64,000 nucleotides of DNA, taken from Caldilineaceae bacterium bin5. Lineage in GTDB: Bacteria > Chloroflexota > Anaerolineae > Caldilineales > Caldilineaceae. The position numbers were made by a program, and so were the translations under genes. Below are positions 9,309 through 18,791 of this stretch, in pieces; position 1 is the first letter of the stretch, and each line of letters opens with the position of its first letter. The stretch spans positions 1 through 64,000 of the forward strand of contig MPML01000012.1 in the NCBI GenBank assembly GCA_002238445.1. Reading direction: 5' to 3'. The notes beneath the pieces are model-generated. The model worked only from the letters and a program-made list of their open reading frames with translations, was not told where the DNA came from and searched no databases.

Positions 9309-10514
9309 ATGCAACTCGACAAACGAACGCAACAGATTTTGGATGGATTTGACGCCCACTTTGAAGGCAAGCCGACCCATCTGGCGATCGCGCCGGGTCG
9401 AGTCAATCTGATCGGTGAACACACTGATTACAATGATGGGTTTGTCCTGCCGGTGGCGCTGGACCGGGACGTACGTGTGCTGTTTCGACCGCGCGCTGAC
9501 GGACGCGTGCGGCTATACGCGCTGGAATTTGACTCGTGGGCGGACTTCGCAATTGGTTCGGAGGAGCGGGACAGCGGCCAGCTGTGGCCCAACTATGTAC
9601 AGGGTGTGGGCCTGGCGCTGGCCGAACTTGGCGTTCAGTTGAAGGGATTCGAGGGAATCGTCAGTGGCAATGTGCCCCGAGGCAGCGGCCTGAGCAGCTC
9701 GGCTGCACTGGAGATTTCCGCGGCCAAGGCGTTTCTGGCAGCGGCCAATGAGATCCATACGTTGACGGGTCCGCAGATTGCAAGGGCGGCGCAGAAGGCC
9801 GAGAACGAGTTTGTGGGTGTCAACTGCGGAATCATGGACCAGTTTATCAGCACGCTTGGAGAAGACGGACACGCCCTACTGATCGACTGCCGCAGCCTGG
9901 ACTATCAGCGCGTGCCCTTTCCTGATGGCGTGTCACTGGTGATTGGCAATACGAAAGCAAGCCGTTCGCTGGCAGGAAGCGCTTACAATGAGCGGCGAGG
10001 GCAGTGTGAGGAGGGCGTGCGTCTTCTGCGAACGGTTCTCCCTAGCATTACCGCGTTGCGAGATGTAGGTCGCAGCCAGCTGGAAGCTCACAAGAGTTTG
10101 CTGTCTGATATCGTCTACCGACGCTGCCTGCATGTCGTTAGTGAGAACGAACGGGTCCAGGACGCAGTAGCGGCGCTTGCCAAGGGTGACTTCAAGATGG
10201 TCGGCCAGTTAATGGACGCCAGCCATGCCAGCCTGAGAGATGATTACGAAGTCAGCAGCGGGGCTCTTGACAGCATGGTTGAGGCAATGCACAGCCATCC
10301 CGGTTGCCTGGGCGCACGTCTTACAGGCGCAGGTTTTGGCGGTTGTGCGGTGGCGCTGGTGCAAGCCGGCACCGAGAAGGAGGTCCGGGAGACGGTTCGC
10401 GAGCGTTATGCAAAGGCGATGAACGTCTGGCCTGAGGTATACATCAGCGCGCCGAGCTCCGGTGCGCGAGTTTTGCCACTTTTTTCGGGGGAGGGTGATG
10501 ACCGACAAGCATAG
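9309..10514 (+). CDS. galK: Galactokinase
   Basis: Phosphorylates galactose to galactose-1-phosphate, the first committed step of the Leloir pathway. The 401-residue protein shows the galactokinase signature [19 protein letters not shown], the GHMP ATP loop [18 protein letters not shown], and the C-terminal [16 protein letters not shown]. Asp in CGIMDQF is the expected catalytic base. ATG 9309 matches the usual family start; a TTG at 9282 with GGTGAGG upstream is the alternative. The stop overlaps the next gene by 17 bases. No galT, galE or galactose transporter lies nearby, so the pathway must be completed elsewhere. Confidence 0.95.
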   Translation: MQLDKRTQQILDGFDAHFEGKPTHLAIAPGRVNLIGEHTDYNDGFVLPVALDRDVRVLFRPRADGRVRLYALEFDSWADFAIGSEERDSGQLWPNYVQGVGLALAELGVQLKGFEGIVSGNVPRGSGLSSSAALEISAAKAFLAAANEIHTLTGPQIARAAQKAENEFVGVNCGIMDQFISTLGEDGHALLIDCRSLDYQRVPFPDGVSLVIGNTKASRSLAGSAYNERRGQCEEGVRLLRTVLPSITALRDVGRSQLEAHKSLLSDIVYRRCLHVVSENERVQDAVAALAKGDFKMVGQLMDASHASLRDDYEVSSGALDSMVEAMHSHPGCLGARLTGAGFGGCAVALVQAGTEKEVRETVRERYAKAMNVWPEVYISAPSSGARVLPLFSGEGDDRQA

Positions 10515-11019
10515 CGGTGAACGGAGCCGCCCCAACCTGGGCGCATCGGGCCCGCTGGAATACGACAGCGGAATGCTTGGCTGGGATTTCGTAGAAAGTC
10601 GAATGCGTGAGGCGTCGAATTACTGGCTCGCAAGCGCCGGCGAAGACGGGAGGCCCCACGCGGTGCCTGTCTGGGGCGCGTGGCTGGACGATGTTTTCTA
10701 CTTTGTGGGCGTGGGTCGGAAAATCCGAAACTTGCGGGCCAATCCGCAGGCCGTGGTTCATCTGGAAAGCGGCGCAGAGGTTGTCCTAATCGAGGGTCGT
10801 TTTGAAGAGGTTACCCGGCCCAGCGGCGAGCTAATGCAACGGGTAGACGAGGATTTCAGTCGCAAATATGGAGGCTATCGGCCCAGCGAATACCTCAGTG
10901 ACGAGAGCAAATCCAGCTTTCCGCCGGAAGGCCTTTTTGCGGTCCACCCGCAACTGGTCATCGCCTGGAGCGGAATGGCTGGCGACGCCACCCGTTGGAG
11001 AATCCCGACCGGAAAGTGA
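10498..11019 (+). CDS. Pyridoxamine-5'-phosphate-oxidase-family flavin protein
   Basis: A 173-residue protein with the split-barrel PPOX fold: [21 protein letters not shown] begins the first strands, followed by [19 protein letters not shown] and [20 protein letters not shown], the pattern of small FMN- or F420-binding reductases. The substrate is unknown. It starts inside the end of galK with GGGGGAGGG just upstream, so the two are co-translated. The stop codon TGA (11017-11019) lies inside the 8-bp target duplication of the mobile element that begins at 11024, so the element landed precisely at the gene end without damaging the protein. Confidence 0.85.
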   Translation: MTDKHSGERSRPNLGASGPLEYDSGMLGWDFVESRMREASNYWLASAGEDGRPHAVPVWGAWLDDVFYFVGVGRKIRNLRANPQAVVHLESGAEVVLIEGRFEEVTRPSGELMQRVDEDFSRKYGGYRPSEYLSDESKSSFPPEGLFAVHPQLVIAWSGMAGDATRWRIPTGK

Positions 11020-11023
11020 CGAC

Positions 11024-12213
11024 GTAGGTACTAAGCCGCATAGGGTGTTTGTCTTGACCAGTTCATTTTCTTCGCCGCCAGTCAGTCTTTTTGGTGGCGT
11101 ATACGGTTGGCCGCACCCTGATTGGTAGGGGTTCGCTGTCGGCATGCCACGAAGGTGGGAAAGAACCTGCAATGTGGGTAGCCAGGGCGGGGCGTTGCGG
11201 GGGCGGGGAGGACGGCAACTGCAACTTCTTTTGTCCACGAAGGACCGCGAAGGGCCGCGAAGGGCCGCGAAGAACTGCAACGGCAACTTCAGGAACGGCA
11301 ACTGCAACACCTTTTGTCCACGGAGGACACGGAGGGCCACGGAGAACGGCAACTGCAACTGCAGAACGGCAACGGCAACGCCTTTTGTCCACGAAGGGCC
11401 GCGAAGGACCACGAAGGGCCGCGAAGAACTGCAACGGCAACTTCAGGAACGGCAACGTCAACACCTTTTGTCCACGGAGGACACGGAGGGCCACGGAAAA
11501 CGGCAACTGCAACTGCAGAACGGCAACTGCAACTTCTTTTGTCCACGAAGGGCCGCGAAGGACCACGAAGAACTGCAACGGCATCTTCAGGAACGGCAAC
11601 CGCAACACCTTTTGTCCACGGAGGACACAGAGGGCCACGGAGGGCCACGGAGAACGGCAACTGAAACTGCAGAACGGCAACGTCAACGCCTTTTGTCCAC
11701 GGAGGACACAGAGGGCCGCGGAGAACGGCAACTGCAACTGCAGAACGGCAACGGCTACACCTTTTGTCCACGAAGGACCGCTAAGGGCCACGAAGGGCCG
11801 CGAAGAACTGCAACGGCAACTACAGGAACGGCAACTTCAGGAACGGCAACGTCAACACCTTTTGTCCACGAAGGACACAGAGGGGCGCGGAAATGCAGTT
11901 CTTAGTAGTCGGTTCTTAGTTTCTTGATAACTACTGAGCCACAGTAGTTGACCAGCCAGTCATCGTTGGGAGCATTCAGGCTCTTGGTGACGCAATTGGT
12001 GTAGAGCGGCCGCCATGCTCGCCAGCCGACAGGTTGCGAAGAAGGCACACGGTCGGTGAGGGATGGTTTTGTAGGGGGGCGTTGCGGGGGCGCAGCCCCT
12101 GCACAAGGGAGGGCGCTTGCGCCCGACCGCCAAAAAAATACAACTCGGAGGGGGAAAGAGCTACTTTTCTTGCCTCGTTCAGGGTTGCGAATCATTTGCG
12201 GAAGGGAAGTTCC
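11024..12213. mobile_element. Composite 1.19-kb non-autonomous element with 8-bp target duplication
   Basis: The left end GTAGGTACTAAGCCGC (11024) matches the family terminus. The right end at 12213 (TTGCGGAAGGGAAGTTCC) aligns with the family right terminus TTGCGGCTGAGTAGTTAC. GTGACGAC flanks both sides exactly (11016-11023 and 12214-12221). Inside are a partial left copy (11024-11215), a long repeat array (11216-11895), and a second nearly complete copy from about 11937 (ATAACTACTGAGCC) to the right end, including its hairpin pair near 12076-12140. The inner left end at 11937 has no matching duplication, so the whole block seems to have inserted as one unit or grown after insertion. It encodes no transposase. 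Open frames across it are by-products of the repeats. Confidence 0.75.
11216..11895. repeat. Array of alternating GGCAAC and CACGAAGG-type short repeats
   Basis: Nine TTTTGTCCACG cores occur at intervals of about 70-100 bases. Each is followed by either a 'CGAAGG...CGCGAAG' tract or a 'CGGAGG...CACGGAG' tract, in the order A B A B A B B A A. The cores are joined by linkers made of AACGGCAACT and CTGCAACTGCAGAACGG motifs. Several frames on both strands stay open because the units lack stops, but their translations are simple repeats without start signals, so I treat the array as non-coding. A single stray unit of the same type lies at 18899-18966. Confidence 0.8.
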
Positions 12214-12304
12214 GTGACGACTATGTCTCTCTTTCGCCGTTGCCGCCGCGCGATCGGGTATGATAGGGGCGACTTCAGCCATCAGATTTCGAAGGAATGC
12301 AGGA

Positions 12305-13510
12305 ATGCCAACGCTTACAGAGTACAGCCAGTTTGAGGGAATTCACTGGGAAACGGGCACAGTTCGCAACTACTACGATTATTGCGGGGTGAAGGCGCCG
12401 CATACGGGGGAACCCTATTCCGAAGCTCTGCTGATGGGTGTCAGCGGGGGCGCGGTGTTGGGATATTTCGTTTTCGCCTATAAGGGTATTGACCCCCACG
12501 CGCGCATTCTTACCCGCAACACATTTGACCCGATGGAAACGATGTTGCAGCGTCTGGGCGCGGTTCAGGAGTTGCGTCAGACGCCGAGCCCAGACAGGGC
12601 AGTCGGCAACCTGGTCGACACACTGGAGAATGGCACGCCGGCCATTACCTGGGTTGACGCGCAAAGCCTTCCTTACGACCCGCAACCGTACGAATTTGAG
12701 TTCCCGCATGTGCTGCCGGTTGTAGTCTATGGGTTTGACGAAGAGGCGGACGAGGTCTTGATTGCCGACCGAGCGCGTGTGCCGTTAAGCGTTTCGACCG
12801 GAGAACTGGCGGCAGCGCGAGCGAAGGTGAAAAAGTTCAGGCACCGGATCATGACGCTGGAGGCGCCTAACGCGGATAAGCTTCAGGAGGCAGTGCAAGC
12901 GGGAATCCGTTTCAGTATACAGTTGTATACGGACAAGCCGCCGAAGGGCGCCCGCCACAATTTCGGCTTTGCGGCTTTTGAGCGTTGGGCCGACGCGCTG
13001 CGAAAGCCGAAGATGCGGAGCAGCTGGGAGAAGGAGTTTCCGCGCGGGCGCAAGATGTTCGCCGGCCTGGAATCAGTCTTCGGCGACACGCATACCTTTG
13101 GCAAAGAGGGTTTCGCCGAAAGGGACATGTTCGCTGCGTTTCTTGAAGAGGCCGCTGAAATTCTGGAGCGGCCAGCATTGCGAGAAGCGGCTGAACAGTT
13201 CCGGACAAGCGCCGACGCCTGGCAGGAGCTTGGCTTGGTGCTTTTGCCGGACAGCGTTCCGGTTTGGGCAGAGGCGCGCAATCTGATGTTGGAAAATCAG
13301 AGGCTTTTCCTGGAGCAAGGGGGCGCAGCCATTGAGGAAGGGCGTGCTAACGCTGACCGTCTGATCGGGATTCGACGCCAGATGGAGACGGACTTTCCGC
13401 TCTCTGAGGAAGAGGTCATCACTTTCAGAGAGGAGATTGCGGCACAGGTGCTGAAGATCAGCGCGATCGAGGAAGAGGCGGTTGCGGCGATGAAGGAAGC
13501 GATGGCGTAG
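12305..13510 (+). CDS. BtrH N-terminal-domain protein with DUF4872-like C-terminus
   Basis: A 401-residue protein whose first ~180 residues resemble the BtrH_N domain (named after the butirosin acyltransferase BtrH, papain/C39-like fold), with TGTVRNYYDYCGVKAPHTG, SEALLMGVSGGAVLGYF and HVLPVVVYGFDEEADEVLIAD. The C-terminal half is helical and resembles the DUF4872 partner domain. As I recall the family, the usual motif begins with His-Cys before the helix; here it reads HWETGTV, so the expected nucleophile is Trp. Cys27 lies further on in the helix. The enzyme may therefore be inactive or use another residue. ATG 12305 has AAGGA upstream. It stands alone between a mobile element and convergent genes. 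Confidence 0.7.
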   Translation: MPTLTEYSQFEGIHWETGTVRNYYDYCGVKAPHTGEPYSEALLMGVSGGAVLGYFVFAYKGIDPHARILTRNTFDPMETMLQRLGAVQELRQTPSPDRAVGNLVDTLENGTPAITWVDAQSLPYDPQPYEFEFPHVLPVVVYGFDEEADEVLIADRARVPLSVSTGELAAARAKVKKFRHRIMTLEAPNADKLQEAVQAGIRFSIQLYTDKPPKGARHNFGFAAFERWADALRKPKMRSSWEKEFPRGRKMFAGLESVFGDTHTFGKEGFAERDMFAAFLEEAAEILERPALREAAEQFRTSADAWQELGLVLLPDSVPVWAEARNLMLENQRLFLEQGGAAIEEGRANADRLIGIRRQMETDFPLSEEEVITFREEIAAQVLKISAIEEEAVAAMKEAMA

Positions 13511-13535
13511 TTTTTGGGTTTCGGCCGAGGGCCTT

Positions 13536-14819
13536 CTAGGGGACGGCGACCTGCTCCTGGTTGCCGTCAACCTGGCGCAGGCCGGGGAGAGTAATGGCGA
13601 CCGCCGCTACCAGCAACGCCGCGACTGCGACTTCCCCACCGACGGCCAAGGGCGCGCCCCATGCGTCGGCCAGCAGGCCGGTCTGGAGTCGGCCAAATGG
13701 ACCGGCGCCGATTGCGACGGCAATGGCTCCCATGGCCTGGCCCCTTCTCTCGTCGGCGGCGGAAAGCAGCACGATTGAACTCTGCATGATTCCGAAGCAG
13801 GCATGACCCATCCCCACCACCAGCAGTAGCGCCCAAGAGACCTCGAAAACGGAACTGGTTGTAAAGGAAAGCAGGGCAAGGCAGTGCAGGAGGGTGCCGG
13901 CGATGAATATCCATCCCGCGCTGGCATAGCGCCTGGCCCAGTTGACCAGAAACAGGCCGACAACATTGCCGATACCGACGGCCGCGCCAAGATAGCCCAG
14001 CCCCACCGGTCCCAGATCCAAGACATCACGGGCAAATACGGGGAGGAAGTTCATATAGGGGAAGGCCAGCATGTTCATGATCATCGTGATCAGTGTTACG
14101 GCAAGAATGGACTGATTCTGACGCACGTAACGCACGCTGTCGCGAATCTGCGCCAGGGGCGAGGCGCTGGAGGGCGAGGAGGTATGGGGTATCGGCTGTC
14201 GCGAGAGCGCGCGCAGGAGAAGAAGCGAAGCGGCTGAAAGCAGGCTCAGCGCCAGGAAACAGCCCAGAACATTGAGGGCGTCAAGCACGAGACCGGCAAG
14301 AAGAGGACCCAAGGCGCGGGCGACGCTCATGCCCAGATTCTCCAGCATGAGAGCGTCAATGACGCGAGGGCGGCCGACCAGGTCAGGTATCAGCGCACGG
14401 CGGGTCGGCCAGTCCATGGCCCAGGCGCAGCCGAGCGCCAGTGAAATTGCGACGAGGTGCCAGAGAGAGAGCAAGCCTATCGCCAGCAGTAGCGCAACCG
14501 TCGCATACATGCAGAATGTCAGGGTTTGCGCGGCGATGATGAGAGGGCGACGACCGATTCGATCGGACATAAGGCCGCCAAAGCCACCGACGAGGAGTGA
14601 GGGAATGGAACGGCAGAAACCGACCAGGCCGACCATGCCGGCGGAGTCGGTCAACTCCAGCACGAGCCAGCCCAGTACGATCATCTCCATATAGTGGGCC
14701 AGCCACCAGAGCGTGCTGGATCCCAGGAGAAGGCTGTAGTCGGTGTTCGCCAGGGTTGCGCGGACGCCAGATGACGGATTGAGCAGGCGATTGTAACGCG
14801 CTATGAGATCAGTCCACAT
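13536..14819 (-). CDS. Major facilitator superfamily transporter
   Basis: A 427-residue inner-membrane transporter with about 12 hydrophobic segments. The MFS loop-2 motif appears as GGLMSDRIGRRPL. The overall pattern (MEMIVLGWLVLELTDSAGMVG near the first helix, then WPTRRALIPDLV) is that of the EntS-like MFS_3 group, usually exporters of siderophores, drugs or other small molecules. The substrate cannot be told from sequence. The start overlaps the end of the S9 peptidase gene by 11 bases, so the two are one operon; a peptide or peptide-derived substrate is possible but unproven. Confidence 0.88.
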   Translation of the reverse strand: MWTDLIARYNRLLNPSSGVRATLANTDYSLLLGSSTLWWLAHYMEMIVLGWLVLELTDSAGMVGLVGFCRSIPSLLVGGFGGLMSDRIGRRPLIIAAQTLTFCMYATVALLLAIGLLSLWHLVAISLALGCAWAMDWPTRRALIPDLVGRPRVIDALMLENLGMSVARALGPLLAGLVLDALNVLGCFLALSLLSAASLLLLRALSRQPIPHTSSPSSASPLAQIRDSVRYVRQNQSILAVTLITMIMNMLAFPYMNFLPVFARDVLDLGPVGLGYLGAAVGIGNVVGLFLVNWARRYASAGWIFIAGTLLHCLALLSFTTSSVFEVSWALLLVVGMGHACFGIMQSSIVLLSAADERRGQAMGAIAVAIGAGPFGRLQTGLLADAWGAPLAVGGEVAVAALLVAAVAITLPGLRQVDGNQEQVAVP

Positions 14820-16692
14820 CTGGCTCTATCAGCCCCAGAACACGGTAAGCGAATTTCAGATGGGCTTCCTGAATGCGCTCGGCAGTCGCGGCAGTTCCAA
14901 AGCCATGGCCGGAGTCGAGCCAGAACAGGGTGAAGTCCTTGTTCAACTCCTCCATTGTGCGTGCGAACCGCTTCATTTGGCGAGGCGTGGCGCGGCTGTC
15001 GTGTTGTCCCTGGAAAATCATTAAAGGGGCCTGAATGGCTGCTGCGTGGGTGAGAGGAGAACGGGAGCGGTAAAGCTCCGGCTTTTGTTGGGGCGTGCCG
15101 TCAAAGATCATGTGTGCCCAACCCTTCATGGCGGCCGAAGAGTCCTCGTAATTCAATGTCCAATCGACGATTGCGACTGGCGCCACGCCGCCGGCCCAGT
15201 GATCGGGCGCTTGCGATAGTGCCCATACAGTTAGAAACCCGCCGTATGATCCTCCCTCAAGTAGAATTCGGTCCGGGTGTGCGATCCCTTGATCGATCAG
15301 CCAGCGGCGGGCGGCGAGCATGTCCTCCAGTTCCCAGTGGCCGACGTCGCCGTTGATCTTTTCCTGGAATTCGCGGCCGAAGCCGGTGGAGCCGCGGTAG
15401 TTCACGGTCAGGAAGGCGAAGCCGTGGTCAAGCCAAGCCTGACTGGTTGCGTCAAAGTTGTTAGAGACGGCGCCGCTGGGCCCGCCATGGACGTGCAGCA
15501 CGGTAGGGAAGGGTCCTTCTGACGCGTCTCCACCCGATGGGAGGCCCAACCAGGCCTGAACGGAGACGCCGTCGGAACTTGGGAATGTGACCGAGCGCCA
15601 TGGTTGGCCTTGCGGGCAGTCGGTGGGGGGTAGTACTGGCGTTGGAGGATCGGTTGCTGTCAGCGAGAGCAGCCTGGGGGGATGGGAGGCGTCGCTCCAT
15701 TGGGCCCAGACGGTGTCATCGGGCGCGAAAAAGGAGGCGGACGTTCCGGTATGGAATGTCCCACTGCGGCCTCTGAACGTGCCGGGCAGATGTTGAAGCG
15801 GGAGGAGATCGCTTTCAGCCAGGTCGAAGACAAACAGGCCTTGGTGGTGATCGGTCTTTGTCTGCACCAGGATTTTGTTGCCGTCGGGCGACCAGTCCAG
15901 GGGCAGAGCGGATCCCTTGGCGGAGGGCATGGCCAGGTCGCAACGGTCGCCCGTACGCGGGTCCCATAGGAGCGGCTGAAGCGCGCCGCCTGCCGTTGTA
16001 GTGGCGAGCAGACGGTCGTCGCCGGCCAGAGGGGAGAATTGGACTGGTTCGACGCTGTAGTCGGCGCCGTCCCAAAGCTCGGCCACCCGTTCACCGGAAG
16101 CTGTATCGAAGACAAGGGTGGTATAGCGGCGGCTTTGGGGCGCACGCATCGTTGACTTTACGGCCAGAAGGCTGCCATCATGCGACAGATGACAGGCCCA
16201 GGTCTCCTGGCTGTCGGAGTAGACGAGTCGCGGGGGAGAAAAGGATCCGTCTGCGTACAGTTCGAGGCAGTAGAACCAGTAGCGGTTTTCGTAGACTGCG
16301 TCGAATGCCAGGCAGGTGCCGTCGTGACTAATATCGAAGCCGCGCAAGGTATAGTTGGGCAGCTGCGGGGTGAGATCGACAGGAGGCCCGCCTGCATAGG
16401 GAAGGCGTGCGATGTGGCCCAGTTCACTGCCCTTTTCGTCCTGCAGGAAGTAGAGGAAGTCGCCGGCAGGACCCAACCAAGCGTAAGACGGCGTTTCGTC
16501 AGGTTGTGTCAATGTTCGCAGGCCGCCTGTGGGGATGTCCCAGGCGTAGAAGCGGCGTTGCGGGCCATCCAAGTTGCCGTGGACGATCCCACGCGACGGG
16601 TTTTCGGGCGCGACATAGACGCTGCTGAGCGTGTTGCAACGGAAGCGCTGTCTCCACGGGGCGCCGTCCTCAAGGTGGATTGGGGAGGTCAT
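14809..16692 (-). CDS. S9-family prolyl oligopeptidase-type serine peptidase
   Basis: A 627-residue protein with an N-terminal WD40/beta-propeller region (about 30-360, containing several D-G-x-x-L/C-A-F/V strands) and a C-terminal alpha/beta hydrolase domain. The catalytic triad is visible: Ser482 in GGSYGGF, Asp565 in GQHDSRATP and His596 in DSGHGFG; the oxyanion-side motif HVHGGPSG is present. This is the acylaminoacyl-peptidase/dipeptidyl-aminopeptidase layout. No signal peptide is seen, so it is probably cytoplasmic and trims short peptides. It is the first gene of a two-gene operon with the MFS transporter. It is divergent from the glycosyltransferase at 16965. Confidence 0.92.
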   Translation of the reverse strand: MTSPIHLEDGAPWRQRFRCNTLSSVYVAPENPSRGIVHGNLDGPQRRFYAWDIPTGGLRTLTQPDETPSYAWLGPAGDFLYFLQDEKGSELGHIARLPYAGGPPVDLTPQLPNYTLRGFDISHDGTCLAFDAVYENRYWFYCLELYADGSFSPPRLVYSDSQETWACHLSHDGSLLAVKSTMRAPQSRRYTTLVFDTASGERVAELWDGADYSVEPVQFSPLAGDDRLLATTTAGGALQPLLWDPRTGDRCDLAMPSAKGSALPLDWSPDGNKILVQTKTDHHQGLFVFDLAESDLLPLQHLPGTFRGRSGTFHTGTSASFFAPDDTVWAQWSDASHPPRLLSLTATDPPTPVLPPTDCPQGQPWRSVTFPSSDGVSVQAWLGLPSGGDASEGPFPTVLHVHGGPSGAVSNNFDATSQAWLDHGFAFLTVNYRGSTGFGREFQEKINGDVGHWELEDMLAARRWLIDQGIAHPDRILLEGGSYGGFLTVWALSQAPDHWAGGVAPVAIVDWTLNYEDSSAAMKGWAHMIFDGTPQQKPELYRSRSPLTHAAAIQAPLMIFQGQHDSRATPRQMKRFARTMEELNKDFTLFWLDSGHGFGTAATAERIQEAHLKFAYRVLGLIEPDVD

Positions 16693-16928
16693 TGGAGTTC
16701 TCGTAGTTTGGAGAGAGAGGTCCGGCCCTGCATAACTTTGCAGCGAGAGTCGCCTTCGACATACGTTCGGCGATTTGGGTAAGGCGAGACAGGAATGGCG
16801 ACATCAGCCCGCGGGACATGGTGCGGGCGCCTGCAGGGCGGGCTGTTGTGAAGAATTGTACATGGGCTTTTGCGCAAGTGCAACGGAACCTAAAATGCCG
16901 GGCCGCCCGGTTTTGCAGGACATAGCAG

Positions 16929-16957
16929 TTGATACCTGGTTCGGCAGATGCCATAAT
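16929..16957 (+). promoter_or_regulatory. Promoter that would give a leaderless transcript
   Basis: TTGATA (16929-16934), a 17-base spacer and CATAAT (16952-16957). The expected start point, about 7 bases after the -10 box, falls at or within a base or two of ATG 16965. No ribosome-binding site can fit, so the glycosyltransferase message is predicted to be leaderless. Confidence 0.55.
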
Positions 16958-16964
16958 AGAATGG

Positions 16965-18791
16965 ATGAACGGAAAACTGGGAGTTCGATGGTTAAATGAG
17001 AATCTTTGGGAGCGCGGCGAACTGCTGTATGTTCTGGTAATCGCGGTGGCTGCCGGGATTCTCCGCTTCTACAGGATCGACGAAAAGAGCATCTGGTTGG
17101 ATGAGGCGTTCAGTCTTTGGATCGCGCGCCACAGTATCTGGGAGGGTTGGCGCTGGCTGATAGAGGTTGACCAGCACCCTCCTTTTTACTATAGCCTACT
17201 GCACTATTGGATATGGTTGTTCGGGCCGCTGGAGGGAGCAGTGCGGACGCTCTCGGCGCTGGCCTCGACGCTGACCGTGCCTGTTTTCTACGCGGGATGC
17301 CGGCGCCTGGTTGACCGGCAGACTGCAGCGATTGCGGTAGGGATTCTGGCCGTGTCGCCCTTTCACGTGCAGTTCGGCCAGGAAACGCGCATGTACGCGC
17401 TGCTTACGCTTGAAGTGGCAGTGGTCATCTATTTCCTGGGACGATTGGTTACGAGCCGGGTTCCGAGGGGCCGCGATTGGGTAGGACTCGCGGTAGCCCA
17501 GGCCGCGGTAATGCTGACCCACAATACGGCTGCGGTCTATCTGCCGGTTGCGCTGAATGCGGCAGCCGGGTTGATCTTTCTGCTGTTTCCTTCTGGGATT
17601 GGAAGGGACGGAGGCAACGGACAGGAAAGGGAGGCGCGGGCGGAAGCCGAGGCTGGGGACGGCTCGTCGATGGGCGCTGGTGAGATGCCGACGCCGGGGC
17701 TGGGAGCAGTTTCGAGCGCTGATGCAAGGAAGGCTGAAACTGACGCCTTTTGGCTCAATTGGATCAGGTTTCAAGGGCTGGCTGTTCTGCTGTGGCTGCC
17801 GTGGGCGGTGCCATTTGTCATCCAGGTAATCGACGTTGGCTCGGGTTTCTGGTTGCCTCCGCCGTGGCCCAACCTGGTGCTGGATACGTTTCGTAACTTT
17901 CATTTCGCTTTTCTGCCAACGGACCTGCCCTGGCGCCCTGCGGGAATGTGGGGCTATTCGGTTCTGGCCTTCATCGGGTTGGTTGGCCTGGTTGCGGGGC
18001 GAGGCTGGGTGGCGAAAGAGATGCGATGGCTGCGACCGGGCGGCAGAGGACAGCGATCGGAGACCACCACGAGTTCTGTATCGTACGCAGACAGCGACAG
18101 GTCTGGGATTCTTATTATCTCGCTGTTTGCGATTCCCCACATTGTGGCGTTTGTAGTGAGTCTTCGCAGCCCGATCTACGCGGAGCGCCCCCTGATATGG
18201 ACAACGCTGCCATACTTTGTACTGGTTGCGGCTGGCATCCGCGTTCTTGGCGGCCCGTTGAAGCAGGGTTTATGGCAGGTTTTCGAACTTCGCCGCGGGG
18301 TCAGTATTGCGGGGCTGGTGTCTTTCGTGCGTGTAGGCGCGCAGGTGGGTATTCTGGCGGCCATCCTTATTCTGAGCGGACTTTCCTTGAACGGTTACTA
18401 TTTCTGGTTTCAGAAGGAGGGGTGGGACAAAGCTGCTTCGTATGTTGCAGAGGAGGTGGAGCCGGCGGACATGATCGTATTCAACGCCACCTGGGTTCAG
18501 ATTCCTTTTGAATACTACTACGAGCGATACGAGCTCGACACGGTATTGAAGGGATTACCTGTCGACCTTTTTGACCGGGGGGAATTGGAGCCGAGGATGG
18601 AGGAGGGTGACGTTGCACGGATCCGGGAGATGCTTGCCGGCCGCGAGCAGGTCTGGCTGGTTTACTCCCACAATTGGTACTCGGACCCGGAAGGAATCAT
18701 TCCGCGCGAGTTGGGCAAGATTTTTGGAGAGTCCGAGCAGGTCGAATTCCCAGGGATCCAGATTATCCGCTATGCGGGAAGAAGGGATTAG
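16965..18791 (+). CDS. GT39-like membrane glycosyltransferase (GT-C fold)
   Basis: A 608-residue integral membrane protein of the ArnT/PMT superfamily, which transfers sugars from polyprenyl-phosphate donors on the outer side of the membrane. The first loop carries the catalytic acidic motif IWLDEAFSLW after RIDEKS. DQHPPFYYSLLHYWIW, FGPLEGAVRTLSA and QFGQETRMYALL follow, all diagnostic of this family. Many membrane helices follow; two polar loops rich in Gly/Ala/Glu (about 215-270 and 355-385) interrupt them. A soluble C-terminal part of about 130 residues includes VFNATWVQIPFEYYYERY. The acceptor is unknown. ATG 16965 is chosen because a good promoter lies directly before it; TTG 16929 is inside the -35 box. 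Confidence 0.87.
   Translation: MNGKLGVRWLNENLWERGELLYVLVIAVAAGILRFYRIDEKSIWLDEAFSLWIARHSIWEGWRWLIEVDQHPPFYYSLLHYWIWLFGPLEGAVRTLSALASTLTVPVFYAGCRRLVDRQTAAIAVGILAVSPFHVQFGQETRMYALLTLEVAVVIYFLGRLVTSRVPRGRDWVGLAVAQAAVMLTHNTAAVYLPVALNAAAGLIFLLFPSGIGRDGGNGQEREARAEAEAGDGSSMGAGEMPTPGLGAVSSADARKAETDAFWLNWIRFQGLAVLLWLPWAVPFVIQVIDVGSGFWLPPPWPNLVLDTFRNFHFAFLPTDLPWRPAGMWGYSVLAFIGLVGLVAGRGWVAKEMRWLRPGGRGQRSETTTSSVSYADSDRSGILIISLFAIPHIVAFVVSLRSPIYAERPLIWTTLPYFVLVAAGIRVLGGPLKQGLWQVFELRRGVSIAGLVSFVRVGAQVGILAAILILSGLSLNGYYFWFQKEGWDKAASYVAEEVEPADMIVFNATWVQIPFEYYYERYELDTVLKGLPVDLFDRGELEPRMEEGDVARIREMLAGREQVWLVYSHNWYSDPEGIIPRELGKIFGESEQVEFPGIQIIRYAGRRD

Noticed and set aside
11216..11895. Possible CRISPR array
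   Set aside because: Repeats vary in length and sequence, the intervals are themselves repetitive, and no cas genes are nearby.
11091..11927. Long overlapping open frames (240-280 codons) on both strands across the repeat array
   Set aside because: They arise because the repeat units lack stop codons; translations are simple repeats in several frames at once, with no start signals.
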